A stretch of 64,000 nt of DNA from Confluentibacter lentus (GTDB lineage Bacteria > Bacteroidota > Bacteroidia > Flavobacteriales > Flavobacteriaceae). The stretch spans positions 310,001 to 374,000 of the forward strand of contig NZ_NIHE01000003.1 in the NCBI RefSeq assembly GCF_002806995.1, written 5' to 3'. Positions within the stretch are counted from its first letter, which is position 1. The number at the start of each line of letters is the position of its first letter. A program made the position numbers and the translations under genes. Positions 53,443 to 61,969 of the stretch are shown in pieces. The notes beneath the pieces are model-generated. The model was not told where the DNA came from and made no database searches. It saw nothing but the letters and a program-made list of their open reading frames with translations.

Positions 53443-53508
53443 AAAGTTTATTTGTTGATTCGTTTATTAGTTTAAACTGTTCAACAACTCAACGATTAAA
53501 CACTAAAA

Positions 53509-54453
53509 ATGAAGTTTCCAAAACCACATACCCTAAAACAAATTGCACAATTAATTGATTGTAAATTTATTGGCAATGATGATTTTTCGGTTTTAGGCAT
53601 GAACGAAATTCATGTAGTTGAATCTGGAGATATTGTATTTGTAGATCATCCTAAATATTACGATAAAGCTTTAAATTCAAAAGCAACAATTGTTTTGATT
53701 AATAAAGTGGTCGAATGCCCAAAAGGAAAAGCACTTCTTATTAGCGATGACCCTTTTAGGGATTTTAATAAACTCACCAATCACTTTAAGCCTTTTCAAT
53801 CCGCAAATAAATCCATTTCAGAATCTGCTATCATTGGAAAAAATACGGTGATTCAACCCAATTGTTTTATAGGCAATCATGTGACTATTGGCAACAATTG
53901 TATCATTCATTCAAACGTGAGTATTTATGATGGAACTGTCATTGGAAATAACGTCACCATTCATGCTAATACGGTTCTAGGAGCTAATGCTTTTTATTAT
54001 AAAAAACGGACTGAGGGATTTGATAGATTGCTATCTGGTGGTAGAGTTGTTATCGAAAACAACGTCGATATTGGTGCGTCTTGTACCATAGACAGAGGAG
54101 TTACTGGTGATACCATCATTGGTGAAGGTTCTAAATTAGATAATCTAATACAAATAGGTCACGATACAGTCATTGGAAAAAAATGTTTAATTGCCTCACA
54201 AGTAGGCATAGCTGGGTGCGTTATTGTTGAAGATGAAGTTACTATTTGGGGGCAAGTAGGTTGTACTAGTGGTATCACTATCGGAAAAAAAGCCGTTGTT
54301 CATGCACAGTCTGGCATCAGCAAGTCATTGGAAGGAAATAAAACCTATTGGGGAACGCCAGCACAAGAAGCGCGGACAGAGTTAAAAGAAATGGCATCCA
54401 TAAAACAGATTCCTGACATTTTAAATCAAATTAAAAAAAATAACAAAATTTAA
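53509..54453 (+). CDS. Second LpxD-like acyltransferase paralog
   Basis: A 314-residue hexapeptide transferase with the LpxD layout: an N-terminal domain (about 1-95), beta-helix coils (about 100-290), and a catalytic-type His in IGHDTVIG (Q-I-G-H-D in place of the I-A-H-N of the first copy). It is shorter than LpxD (314 against 342) and carries a loop [20 protein letters not shown] inserted into the coils. It lies 66 bases after efp on the same strand. It may act on a different acceptor or chain. Flavobacteria often carry two copies in this position; whether both work in lipid A is not shown. Confidence 0.82.
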   Translation: MKFPKPHTLKQIAQLIDCKFIGNDDFSVLGMNEIHVVESGDIVFVDHPKYYDKALNSKATIVLINKVVECPKGKALLISDDPFRDFNKLTNHFKPFQSANKSISESAIIGKNTVIQPNCFIGNHVTIGNNCIIHSNVSIYDGTVIGNNVTIHANTVLGANAFYYKKRTEGFDRLLSGGRVVIENNVDIGASCTIDRGVTGDTIIGEGSKLDNLIQIGHDTVIGKKCLIASQVGIAGCVIVEDEVTIWGQVGCTSGITIGKKAVVHAQSGISKSLEGNKTYWGTPAQEARTELKEMASIKQIPDILNQIKKNNKI

Positions 54454-54476
54454 ATAGAAAACTAACCACAATAAAG

Positions 54477-54484
54477 TATTTTTG
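54477..54484 (+). promoter_or_regulatory. Candidate -7 box (TATTTTTG) for sucD
   Basis: Exact TAnnTTTG match 31 bases upstream of the sucD ATG. No clear -33 element found. Confidence 0.4.
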
Positions 54485-54514
54485 CACTGCTTTATTTAAA
54501 AAAAACAATATAAA

Positions 54515-55387
54515 ATGAGTGTTTTAGTAAACAAAGATTCAAAAATAATAGTACAAGGATTTACAGGTAGTGAAGGAACATTCCATGCAAGTCAAATGAT
54601 TGAGTATGGAACCAATGTTGTGGGTGGTGTTACACCTGGCAAAGGTGGTCAAACACATTTAGACCGACCTGTTTTTGATACGGTTTTGGAAGCTGTTCAA
54701 AAAGCGGGTGCAGATACTACTATTATTTTTGTTCCACCAGCCTTTGCTGCTGATGCCATTATGGAAGCTGCTGATGCTGGGATTAAGGTGATTATTACTA
54801 TTACAGAAGGTATTCCAGTGGCAGATATGATTACAGCTGCCGAATACATAAAAGGCAAAGATTGTCGTTTAATAGGCCCTAATTGTCCAGGTGTTATTAC
54901 ACCAGGTGAAGCGAAAGTGGGTATCATGCCTGGTTTTGTATTCAAAAAAGGAAATGTTGGTATTGTTTCTAAATCGGGAACTTTAACGTATGAAGCTGCT
55001 GATCAAGTTGTAAAACAAGGTCTTGGAATTACTACAGCTATTGGTATTGGTGGCGATCCAATTATTGGAACAACGACAAAACAAGCGGTTGAATTATTGA
55101 TTAACGACCCAGAAACGAAAGCGGTGGTTATGATTGGAGAAATTGGAGGTCAGTTAGAAGCCGATGCTGCATTTTGGTATAAAGCTAGTGGCAGTAAAAA
55201 ACCAATTGTTGGTTTTATAGCGGGAGAAACGGCGCCTGCTGGACGTACTATGGGACATGCTGGCGCTATTGTTGGAGGTAGTGATGATACTGCTCAGGCT
55301 AAAAAGAAAATCATGAGAGAATGTGGTATTCATGTAGTGGATTCTCCTGCTGAAATCGGTAAAAAAGTAGCTGAAGTTTTAGCTTAA
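54515..55387 (+). CDS. sucD: Succinyl-CoA ligase alpha subunit
   Basis: A 290-residue TCA-cycle enzyme subunit. CoA binding is by [30 protein letters not shown], the strand [13 protein letters not shown] follows, and the phospho-histidine is in [13 protein letters not shown] (His248). Full length. sucC is not adjacent, as is common in this family. It has its own candidate promoter and a strong terminator, so it is monocistronic. Confidence 0.95.
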   Translation: MSVLVNKDSKIIVQGFTGSEGTFHASQMIEYGTNVVGGVTPGKGGQTHLDRPVFDTVLEAVQKAGADTTIIFVPPAFAADAIMEAADAGIKVIITITEGIPVADMITAAEYIKGKDCRLIGPNCPGVITPGEAKVGIMPGFVFKKGNVGIVSKSGTLTYEAADQVVKQGLGITTAIGIGGDPIIGTTTKQAVELLINDPETKAVVMIGEIGGQLEADAAFWYKASGSKKPIVGFIAGETAPAGRTMGHAGAIVGGSDDTAQAKKKIMRECGIHVVDSPAEIGKKVAEVLA

Positions 55388-55407
55388 AAAACATATAAAT
55401 TATACAG

Positions 55408-55435
55408 ACCTCGCAAGATTTTGTGAGGTTTTTTT
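55408..55435 (+). terminator. Intrinsic terminator after sucD
   Basis: ACCTCGCAA (55408-55416) pairs with TTGTGAGGT (55421-55429) across GATT with one G-T pair, followed by T-run to 55435. Confidence 0.88.
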
Positions 55436-55436
55436 A

Positions 55437-55465
55437 TTTGATACAGTTTGTAATTACTATATTTG
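55437..55465 (+). promoter_or_regulatory. Promoter of fabG
   Basis: TTTG (55437-55440), 17 bases, then TATATTTG (55458-55465), matching the Bacteroidetes -33/-7 layout. The ATG is at 55492. Confidence 0.5.
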
Positions 55466-55491
55466 AAAATCAACTTTTTTATAAAAATTAA

Positions 55492-56238
55492 ATGAAATTA
55501 TTAGAAGGAAAAACAGCCATTATAACGGGTGCTAGCAGGGGCATAGGTAGAGGAATCGCCCAAGTATTTGCAGAGCAGGGGGCTAATGTTGCTTTTACAT
55601 ACAGTTCTTCTGTAGAAGCTGCTAATGAATTAGAAAATGAATTAAACGCCTTGGGTGTAAAAGCCAAAGGTTATAAAAGTAACGCTGCTAGTTTTGACGA
55701 CGCTCAAAAATTAGCTGATGATGTGGCGACCGAATTCGGGAGTATTGATATATTGGTCAATAATGCCGGTATTACCAAAGATAATTTATTGATGCGGATT
55801 AGTGAGGCGGATTTTGATACTGTTATTGAAGTCAATTTAAAATCGGTTTTCAATATGACAAAAGCCGTGCAAAAAACGATGTTGAAACAACGAAAAGGCT
55901 CTATTATTAATATGAGTTCTGTGGTTGGTATTAAAGGAAATGCAGGGCAGACCAATTATGCGGCATCAAAAGCGGGAATTATTGGATTTTCAAAATCTGT
56001 GGCTTTAGAATTGGGTTCTAGAAATATCAGAAGCAACGTGATTGCGCCTGGTTTTATTGAAACGGAGATGACAGCCAAACTAGATGAAAATGTTGTTAAA
56101 AGTTGGAGAGATGGGATTCCTTTAAAACGCGGGGGAACTCCAGAAGATGTTGCCAACGCTTGTGTGTTTTTAGCTAGCGACATGAGTGCTTATATTACCG
56201 GACAAACATTGAATGTTGATGGTGGTATGTTAACTTAA
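55492..56238 (+). CDS. fabG: 3-oxoacyl-ACP reductase
   Basis: A 248-residue classical SDR that reduces 3-oxoacyl-ACP in fatty acid synthesis. NADPH binding is by GASRGIGRGIA (about 13-23), the active site by INMSSVVG with the Ser, Tyr156 and Lys160 in NYAASKAG. The tail YITGQTLNVDGGML is family standard. Length normal. A 20-base gap leads to a large membrane protein gene on the same strand, so read-through is possible. Confidence 0.93.
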   Translation: MKLLEGKTAIITGASRGIGRGIAQVFAEQGANVAFTYSSSVEAANELENELNALGVKAKGYKSNAASFDDAQKLADDVATEFGSIDILVNNAGITKDNLLMRISEADFDTVIEVNLKSVFNMTKAVQKTMLKQRKGSIINMSSVVGIKGNAGQTNYAASKAGIIGFSKSVALELGSRNIRSNVIAPGFIETEMTAKLDENVVKSWRDGIPLKRGGTPEDVANACVFLASDMSAYITGQTLNVDGGMLT

Positions 56239-56258
56239 TATTTGAAAGTAAAATTTTA

Positions 56259-58292
56259 ATGAGTTCCATAACTCTTATTTTTATCATACTTGCAGGAATA
56301 TTAGCGCTATTTTTAGCGCTTTTTCAGTATTGTAACAAATTAAAACAACATTCCAAACTATATTGGACATTCATTTTTTTAAGATTTCTTACGCTTTTTG
56401 CGATTTTGTTACTTATAATCAACCCTAAGTTTGAACATCTCGAAGTTTATACTGAAAAGCCTAATCTAGTTATAGCTGTTGATAATTCTAGTTCAGTAAA
56501 ACATTTAAATCAAGATGGAAATGCTCTAAAAATTGTTGAATCTTTAACCAATAACTCTGATTTAAACAATAAATTTAATATCGAATTATATTCATTTGGG
56601 GATGATATAAATTCGGAAGATTCTTTGAATTTCAACAAGCAACAAACCAATATTAGTAATGCCATCAATCAGTTATTCCAAATTTATAAAGAATCCATTT
56701 CCCCAACCGTCTTAATTTCAGACGGAAATCAAACCTATGGTAGTGATTACGAATTTAGTTCAAATTCCTATAAACAACCCATCTATCCCATCATTTTAGG
56801 AGATACCGTTAACTATACTGATTTAAAAATTCAACAGTTAAACGTTAACAAATATGCTTTTCTAAAAAACAGTTTTCCTATTGAAGCATTTTTAATTTAT
56901 AACGGGAGCAGCAATATCAATTCCCAATTCACTGTCACTAGAGGAAATAATATGGTTTATTCACAGCCCATTACGTTTTCAAAAAGTAACAACTCCAAGA
57001 TTGTCAATTTTACATTGCCTGCAAACAGCGTAGGGGTAAGCGCGTACAAAGCGACACTTGAGCCATTGGACAATGAGAAAAACATTGTAAATAACACCAA
57101 AAATTTTGCGGTAGAAGTCATTGATCAAAAGACTAAAGTAGCCCTCGTAAGTGACTTTTTGCATCCAGATTTGGGCGTGCTTAAAAAGAGTATCGAAAAT
57201 AATGAACAACGGGAAGTTGTATTCATAAAACCAAATGAGGTTATTAATCAAATAAATGATTTTCAATTAGTTGTATTATATCAACCAAATAATAAGTTTA
57301 AACAATTATTTGATGCTTTAAACAAAGAAAATAAGAATAAAATGATCATTGTTGGAACTAAAACTGACATTGGTTTCTTAAATTCAATAGATAAAAATTA
57401 CAATCAACAAATAACAAATCAGTCTGAAGATTATCTAGCCGAGCTTAATTTAAATTTCGCTCCTTTCATAATAAATGAGATGGATTTTGAATCCTTTCCG
57501 CCATTAAAATCGAATTATGGAGACGTTACATTTTCAGTACCTTTTGAAACCATTCTTTTTAAAAAAATCAATAACATTTCCACCAAAGAACCATTATTGG
57601 CGACTTTTGAAACAAACGGAAAACGGGAAGCCGTTTTATTTGGCGAAAATATATGGCAATGGCGAGCGCAAAGCTACATCAATGCAAAATCATTCAATGA
57701 CTTTGATAATTTCATTGGGAAATTAGTACAGTATCTAGCCTCCAATAAAAAAAGAAACCGACTTAATGTAGATTATGAATCTTTTTATAATGGAAATGGA
57801 AATATCATCATTAAAGCACAATTCTTCGATAAAAACTTTGAATTTGATGCTCGTGAAACGCTTATAATTTCAGTAAAGGATAAAATTACAAACGAAGAAA
57901 AAAGTTTTCCTTTCATATTAAAAAATAATAATTACCAAGTTGATTTAAGCAATTTAATGCCTTCTGAATATACTTTTAAAGTCTTTGCAAAAAATGAAAA
58001 CTTATCACAATCGGGTAGTTTTCAAATCTTGGAATATAATGTAGAACAACAATTTTTAAATGCCGACGTAACTAAATTGCAACGTTTAGCAAACAATAGT
58101 GATGGTAAAAGTTATTTTGCTGATGATACTAATGCTTTGGTAAATGATTTGTTAAATGATAATCGTTTTGTATCAATCCAGAAAAGCAATAAAAATACCA
58201 TACCTTTGATAGATTGGAAATATCTACTCTTTTTAATAGCCTTGACTTTAACCGTCGAATGGTTTTTAAGGAAATATAACGGATTAATCTAA
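56259..58292 (+). CDS. Membrane protein with VWA-like domain
   Basis: A 677-residue protein. Two N-terminal membrane helices (about 5-23 and 35-55) lead to a large soluble domain that opens with VIAVDNSSSV (about 71-80). This DxSxS is the start of a von Willebrand A-type metal-ion site, followed later by TVLISDGNQTYGSDY as in VWA domains. A final membrane helix (about 650-670) precedes a short basic end. It may act as a scaffold or adaptor at the envelope. It precedes the prohibitin-like gene by 11 bases, so the two are likely co-transcribed. Function unknown. Confidence 0.75.
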   Translation: MSSITLIFIILAGILALFLALFQYCNKLKQHSKLYWTFIFLRFLTLFAILLLIINPKFEHLEVYTEKPNLVIAVDNSSSVKHLNQDGNALKIVESLTNNSDLNNKFNIELYSFGDDINSEDSLNFNKQQTNISNAINQLFQIYKESISPTVLISDGNQTYGSDYEFSSNSYKQPIYPIILGDTVNYTDLKIQQLNVNKYAFLKNSFPIEAFLIYNGSSNINSQFTVTRGNNMVYSQPITFSKSNNSKIVNFTLPANSVGVSAYKATLEPLDNEKNIVNNTKNFAVEVIDQKTKVALVSDFLHPDLGVLKKSIENNEQREVVFIKPNEVINQINDFQLVVLYQPNNKFKQLFDALNKENKNKMIIVGTKTDIGFLNSIDKNYNQQITNQSEDYLAELNLNFAPFIINEMDFESFPPLKSNYGDVTFSVPFETILFKKINNISTKEPLLATFETNGKREAVLFGENIWQWRAQSYINAKSFNDFDNFIGKLVQYLASNKKRNRLNVDYESFYNGNGNIIIKAQFFDKNFEFDARETLIISVKDKITNEEKSFPFILKNNNYQVDLSNLMPSEYTFKVFAKNENLSQSGSFQILEYNVEQQFLNADVTKLQRLANNSDGKSYFADDTNALVNDLLNDNRFVSIQKSNKNTIPLIDWKYLLFLIALTLTVEWFLRKYNGLI

Positions 58293-58303
58293 ACTATAAT
58301 ATC

Positions 58304-59119
58304 ATGGAAAAATTACCAAAAATCACCATACCTGCTATAATAACAATAATTATACTCATTATCGTATTGGCAAAATCTGCAGTAACTATAGGTTCTGGTC
58401 AAGCCGGTGTGCTTTACAAAACATTTGACAATGGTGTTGTAACAGACGAGTCCCCATTAGGGGAAGGCTTTCATATAGTAGCGCCTTGGAATAAAGTATT
58501 TATTTATGAAGTACGTCAACAGGAGCTTTTCGAAAAAATGAAAGTATTGTCATCTAACGGATTGGAAATTCAAATTGATGGCTCAGCTTGGTATCAACCA
58601 ATTTATGGCGATTTAGGAAAATTACATCAGAATTTAGGGGAAAATTATTTACAACGTGTTATCCAACCTGCTATTAGAAGTGCAGCCAGAAGTGTTGTGG
58701 GAAGATATACTCCAGAACAATTGTATTCTAGTAAACGGGATGCCATTCAAGATGAAATATTTGAAGAAACTAAAAAGATTCTAAAAGATCAATATGTACA
58801 ACTTAATGAGTTTTTAGTGCGTGATGTGACATTACCTGCAACAATTAAAGATGCTATAGAACGTAAATTAAGGCAAGAACAAGAATCTTTAGAGTATGAA
58901 TTTAGATTGGTAACGGCAGCTAAAGAGGCTGAAAAAGTCATTATTGAAGCAGAAGGTAAAGCAGAATCCAATAGGATATTAAGTGCCTCGTTAACTGATA
59001 AAATTTTACAAGATAAAGGTATTGATGCCACTATGAAATTAGCGGAATCTCCCAATAGCAAAGTCATTGTAATAGGTTCGGGCGATAGTGGGTTACCAAT
59101 TATTTTGGGAAATCAATAG
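58304..59119 (+). CDS. Prohibitin-like SPFH-domain membrane protein
   Basis: A 271-residue protein with one N-terminal anchor (about 8-27) followed by an SPFH/band-7 domain. VTIGSGQAGVLYKTFDNGV, PLGEGFHIVAPWNKV and AIRSAARSVVGRYTPEQLYS are the prohibitin signatures. The C-terminal third is helical (TLPATIKDAIERKLRQEQESLEYEF, then AAKEAEKVIIEAEGKAESNRI) and should form the coiled coil of the oligomeric ring. Such proteins organise membrane domains and often partner with FtsH-type proteases. It lies 11 bases after the VWA-like gene. Confidence 0.88.
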   Translation: MEKLPKITIPAIITIIILIIVLAKSAVTIGSGQAGVLYKTFDNGVVTDESPLGEGFHIVAPWNKVFIYEVRQQELFEKMKVLSSNGLEIQIDGSAWYQPIYGDLGKLHQNLGENYLQRVIQPAIRSAARSVVGRYTPEQLYSSKRDAIQDEIFEETKKILKDQYVQLNEFLVRDVTLPATIKDAIERKLRQEQESLEYEFRLVTAAKEAEKVIIEAEGKAESNRILSASLTDKILQDKGIDATMKLAESPNSKVIVIGSGDSGLPIILGNQ

Positions 59120-59165
59120 TTTTTTAGACTTATATATCATGCATAATTAAGTTTTGTTGAAATTA

Positions 59166-59198
59166 TTTGGAATTTTAAACTTAATTTATAGATATTTG
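59166..59198 (+). promoter_or_regulatory. Promoter of the his operon
   Basis: TTTG (59166-59169), 21 bases, then GATATTTG (59191-59198), 7 of 8 against TAnnTTTG-like -7 boxes. It lies about 18 bases before the ATG of the His leader peptide, so it is well placed to drive the attenuator and operon. Confidence 0.5.
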
Positions 59199-59215
59199 CA
59201 CATAATAAATAAAAC

Positions 59216-59272
59216 ATGACATTTATTCAAGCACATCATCATCATTTTCAAATTTGCACTCAAGCGAACTGA
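59216..59272 (+). CDS. hisL: Histidine operon leader peptide
   Basis: An 18-codon open frame from ATG 59216 to TGA 59270-59272 encodes MTFIQAHHHHFQICTQAN. Four consecutive CAT histidine codons occupy 59234-59245. It sits between a candidate promoter and an intrinsic terminator directly upstream of hisG. Its function would be to sense charged tRNA-His through ribosome position. The symbol hisL is used by analogy with enterobacteria; the sequence is not similar beyond the His run. Confidence 0.85.
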   Translation: MTFIQAHHHHFQICTQAN

Positions 59273-59335
59273 AGATGTATTGAATAAATTCAACATATTT
59301 TTTAAACCCGTTTGAGACAATCAAGCGGGTTTTTT
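59260..59335 (+). promoter_or_regulatory. Transcription attenuator of the his operon
   Basis: The terminator stem is AAACCCGTTTGA (59304-59315) with TCAAGCGGGTTT (59321-59332), 12 pairs with one G-T, loop GACAA, then T-run to 59335. The word TCAAGCG, which forms part of the 3' arm (59321-59327), also occurs at 59260-59266 at the end of the leader peptide frame. That upstream copy can pair with CGTTTGA (59309-59315) and so block the terminator. A ribosome stalled at the His codons leaves 59260-59266 free; a ribosome that reaches the stop covers it. This is the logic of classical amino-acid attenuation. Confidence 0.8.
59304..59335 (+). terminator. Leader terminator before hisG
   Basis: A 12-pair stem with one G-T pair, 5-base loop and six T, between the leader peptide and hisG. 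It is the terminator half of the attenuator. Confidence 0.88.
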
Positions 59336-59381
59336 AATTTTAATGCCAACTAGATTGTTTCAAACTCATAAAAACAAGACA

Positions 59382-60239
59382 ATGAGTAAATTAAGAATTG
59401 CAGTTCAAAAAGCGGGTCGTTTACACGACGAATCCATGGAAATTTTAAATGATATCGGCGTTTATATCGATAACGGAAAAGACCAATTAAAAGCATCTGC
59501 CAAAGGATTTCCTGTTGAAGTATTTTATTTAAGAAATGGTGATATTCCTCAGTATTTAAAGGATGGTGTTGTTGATGCGGCCATCATTGGGGAAAATATT
59601 TTAATAGAAAAAGGGGAAGGAATCACGATTGCCGAAAAATTAGGATTTTCTTCATGTAAGGTTTGTATTGCCGTTCCAAAGTCTATGAAATATAATAGTA
59701 TCAAGGATTTGGATGGAAAACGTATTGCCACGTCTTATCCAAATACCGTCCAAAGTTATTTAGATAAAAATGGGATTACTGCTAATCTTCACATTATTAA
59801 TGGTTCAGTTGAAATTGCTCCTAACATCGGACTTGCCGATGCTATTTGCGATATTGTTTCAAGTGGAAGTACGCTTTTCAAAAACAATTTAAAGGAAGTT
59901 GAAACCATTTTAAAATCCGAAGCTGTTTTAGCAGTGTCACCCGTTTTAAGTAAAGAAAAACAGGCTATACTAGACACGATTCAGTTTCGTATTCAGTCGG
60001 TTTTAAAAGGAAGACAATCTAAATATATATTATTGAACGCTCCTAACGACAGAATTCAAGACATTATTAATGTGTTACCGGGCATGAAGAGTCCGACAGT
60101 ACTTCCTTTAGCTGAAGTTGGTTGGAGTTCGGTACATTCTGTAATAAGCAAAAATGAATTTTGGGACGTGATAGACGAGTTAAAAAAGAATGGTGCCCAA
60201 GGTATTTTGGTGTGTCCTATCGAAAAAATGGTTTTATAA
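59382..60239 (+). CDS. hisG: ATP phosphoribosyltransferase
   Basis: A 285-residue first enzyme of histidine synthesis. LRIAVQKAGRL opens the first domain, GITIAEKLGFSSCKVCIAVP and ADAICDIVSSGSTLFKNNL (PRPP site) follow, and a C-terminal ACT/PII-like regulatory domain (about 210-285) has SPTVLPLAEVGWSSVHSVI. This is the long, histidine-inhibited form. The ATG at 59382 is preferred to that at 59343, because the family begins MSKLRIAVQ and the earlier ATG overlaps the attenuator's trailing region. It is the first structural gene of the operon. Confidence 0.93.
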   Translation: MSKLRIAVQKAGRLHDESMEILNDIGVYIDNGKDQLKASAKGFPVEVFYLRNGDIPQYLKDGVVDAAIIGENILIEKGEGITIAEKLGFSSCKVCIAVPKSMKYNSIKDLDGKRIATSYPNTVQSYLDKNGITANLHIINGSVEIAPNIGLADAICDIVSSGSTLFKNNLKEVETILKSEAVLAVSPVLSKEKQAILDTIQFRIQSVLKGRQSKYILLNAPNDRIQDIINVLPGMKSPTVLPLAEVGWSSVHSVISKNEFWDVIDELKKNGAQGILVCPIEKMVL

Positions 60240-60249
60240 GATTTGTTTA

Positions 60250-60684
60250 GTGAAAGCAGAGTTTAAAATAGAGTTGATTTCTTATGAAAAAATGGAAACT
60301 ATTCTTCCTCTCGTTGTTTTACTTAATGAAGGCAGATTTGAATATCAAATCTTGAAACAACGCCTTGATGATATGTTATCTATGGGTAATTATCAATGTA
60401 TCGGGGTCTATCGTGAAAATGAATTGATAGGAATTAGTGGATTTTGGGTATTAAACAAGCTTTACGCAGGAAAGCATATAGAACCAGATAACGTTTATGT
60501 CAAGCCTGAATTTCGTAGTAAAGGCATTGGCAATTTGATGATGCAATGGTTGTTTGACTACGCTAAGCAGATGGATTGTGAGGGGTTAGAAGTAAATTGC
60601 TATGCAAAAAATATAAAAGGCAAGAAGTTTTGGGAATCTCAAGGTTTTAATGCTTTAGGACATCACATGATTAAAAAATTTTAA
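60250..60684 (+). CDS. GNAT-family acetyltransferase within the his operon
   Basis: A 144-residue GNAT protein. The acetyl-CoA loop is in VYVKPEFRSKGIGNLMMQWLF (motif R-S-K-G-I-G), and CEGLEVNCYAKNIKGKKFWESQGF is the usual C-terminal part. I start it at GTG 60250, 10 bases after the hisG stop; an upstream in-frame ATG at 60190 lies inside hisG, and an internal ATG at 60292 is possible. It is placed between hisG and hisD with a 2-base gap to hisD. A role in histidine metabolism is not known; it may simply have entered the operon. Confidence 0.75.
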   Translation: MKAEFKIELISYEKMETILPLVVLLNEGRFEYQILKQRLDDMLSMGNYQCIGVYRENELIGISGFWVLNKLYAGKHIEPDNVYVKPEFRSKGIGNLMMQWLFDYAKQMDCEGLEVNCYAKNIKGKKFWESQGFNALGHHMIKKF

Positions 60685-60686
60685 AG

Positions 60687-61967
60687 ATGCAAATAATTGA
60701 TAATCCGAGTCAAACTACTTGGACCGACATATTAAAACGACCAACCCAAACGGTAGATGACATTGAAGCTACAGTCAATGTTGTTTTTAATGAAGTGCGT
60801 TCAGATGGGGATTTAGCCGTTAAAAAATATACTGAACGTTTTGATGGCGTAAAGTTAGATTTCAATTTAGTGACTCCAGAAGAATTTCAAGAAGCGTCAA
60901 CTTTGGTTTCAGATGCGTTGAAGAATGCCATTGATTTAGCAAAGTTAAATATTCTAGCATTTCATTCGGCCCAAAAAACGACTCGAGTTAGTTTAGAAAC
61001 TACTGAAGGTGTTAGCTGTTGGCAAGAAAAACGCCCTATTGAAAAAGTCGGTTTATACATTCCAGGCGGCACGGCACCTTTATTTTCTACGGTTTTAATG
61101 CTAGCAATTCCTGCTCAAATTGCTGGTTGTAAAGAAATTGTATTATGTTCGCCTCCAAATGAACAAGGCAAAATAGCCCCAGAAATCATATATACGGCAC
61201 AACTTTGCGGAGTGACTAAAATTATTAAAGTCGGTGGCATTCAAGCCATTGCTGGTTTAACCTTTGGCACGGAATCCATTCCTAAAGTGTATAAAATTTT
61301 CGGACCTGGTAATCAATTTGTTACGGTTGCAAAACAATTGGCGACAAAATATGGTGTTGCCATCGATATGCCCGCAGGACCAAGTGAATTATTGGTAGTT
61401 GCAGATGAAACCGCCAATGCATCTTATGTGGCATCGGATTTATTAAGCCAAGCCGAGCATGGTACCGATAGCCAGGTTATTTTGGTTTCAACGTCAAAAG
61501 ATTTAATTAAAAATGTTTCTCAAGAAATTGAAAAGCAGTTGGAAGTCCTTCCGCGGAAAGCGATTGCTGAAAAATCCATTGCAAATTCTAAACTGATTTA
61601 TATTGAAAGTGACGACATCGCTTTGGAATTGATAAACGAATACGGTCCAGAACACTTTATTATTTGTACAAAAAATGAAGATTTTTATGTAGATGGAATA
61701 TCCAACGCTGGGTCTGTTTTTATTGGTAATTACACGCCAGAAAGTGCGGGTGATTATGCATCAGGAACCAATCATACTTTACCAACTAACGGTTTTTCTA
61801 AAGCGTATTCTGGAGTGAACTTAGATAGCTTTTTAAAGAGCATGACGTTTCAGAAAATATCAAAAGGAGGATTAAAAAATATAGGAAAGGCCATTGAACT
61901 CATGGCAGAAGCAGAAGGTCTGCAGGCACATAAAAATGCGGTTTCCTTACGATTAAAGGATTTATAA
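60687..61967 (+). CDS. hisD: Histidinol dehydrogenase
   Basis: A 426-residue zinc enzyme of the last two steps. PIEKVGLYIPGGTAPLFSTVLM, VYKIFGPGNQFVTVAKQ, DMPAGPSELLVVADE and LSQAEHGTDSQVILVS are the standard blocks. The catalytic Glu/His pair is in NEYGPEHFII (about 320-329), and SAGDYASGTNHTLPT binds the metal. Length normal. It lies 2 bases after the GNAT gene and 2 bases before hisC, so all are co-transcribed. Confidence 0.95.
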   Translation: MQIIDNPSQTTWTDILKRPTQTVDDIEATVNVVFNEVRSDGDLAVKKYTERFDGVKLDFNLVTPEEFQEASTLVSDALKNAIDLAKLNILAFHSAQKTTRVSLETTEGVSCWQEKRPIEKVGLYIPGGTAPLFSTVLMLAIPAQIAGCKEIVLCSPPNEQGKIAPEIIYTAQLCGVTKIIKVGGIQAIAGLTFGTESIPKVYKIFGPGNQFVTVAKQLATKYGVAIDMPAGPSELLVVADETANASYVASDLLSQAEHGTDSQVILVSTSKDLIKNVSQEIEKQLEVLPRKAIAEKSIANSKLIYIESDDIALELINEYGPEHFIICTKNEDFYVDGISNAGSVFIGNYTPESAGDYASGTNHTLPTNGFSKAYSGVNLDSFLKSMTFQKISKGGLKNIGKAIELMAEAEGLQAHKNAVSLRLKDL

Positions 61968-61969
61968 TA

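Noticed and set aside
53443-53508. AT-rich spacer with partial inverted words between efp and the second LpxD-like gene
   Set aside because: The pairing is imperfect and lacks a T-run, so it is neither a clear terminator nor a defined repeat.
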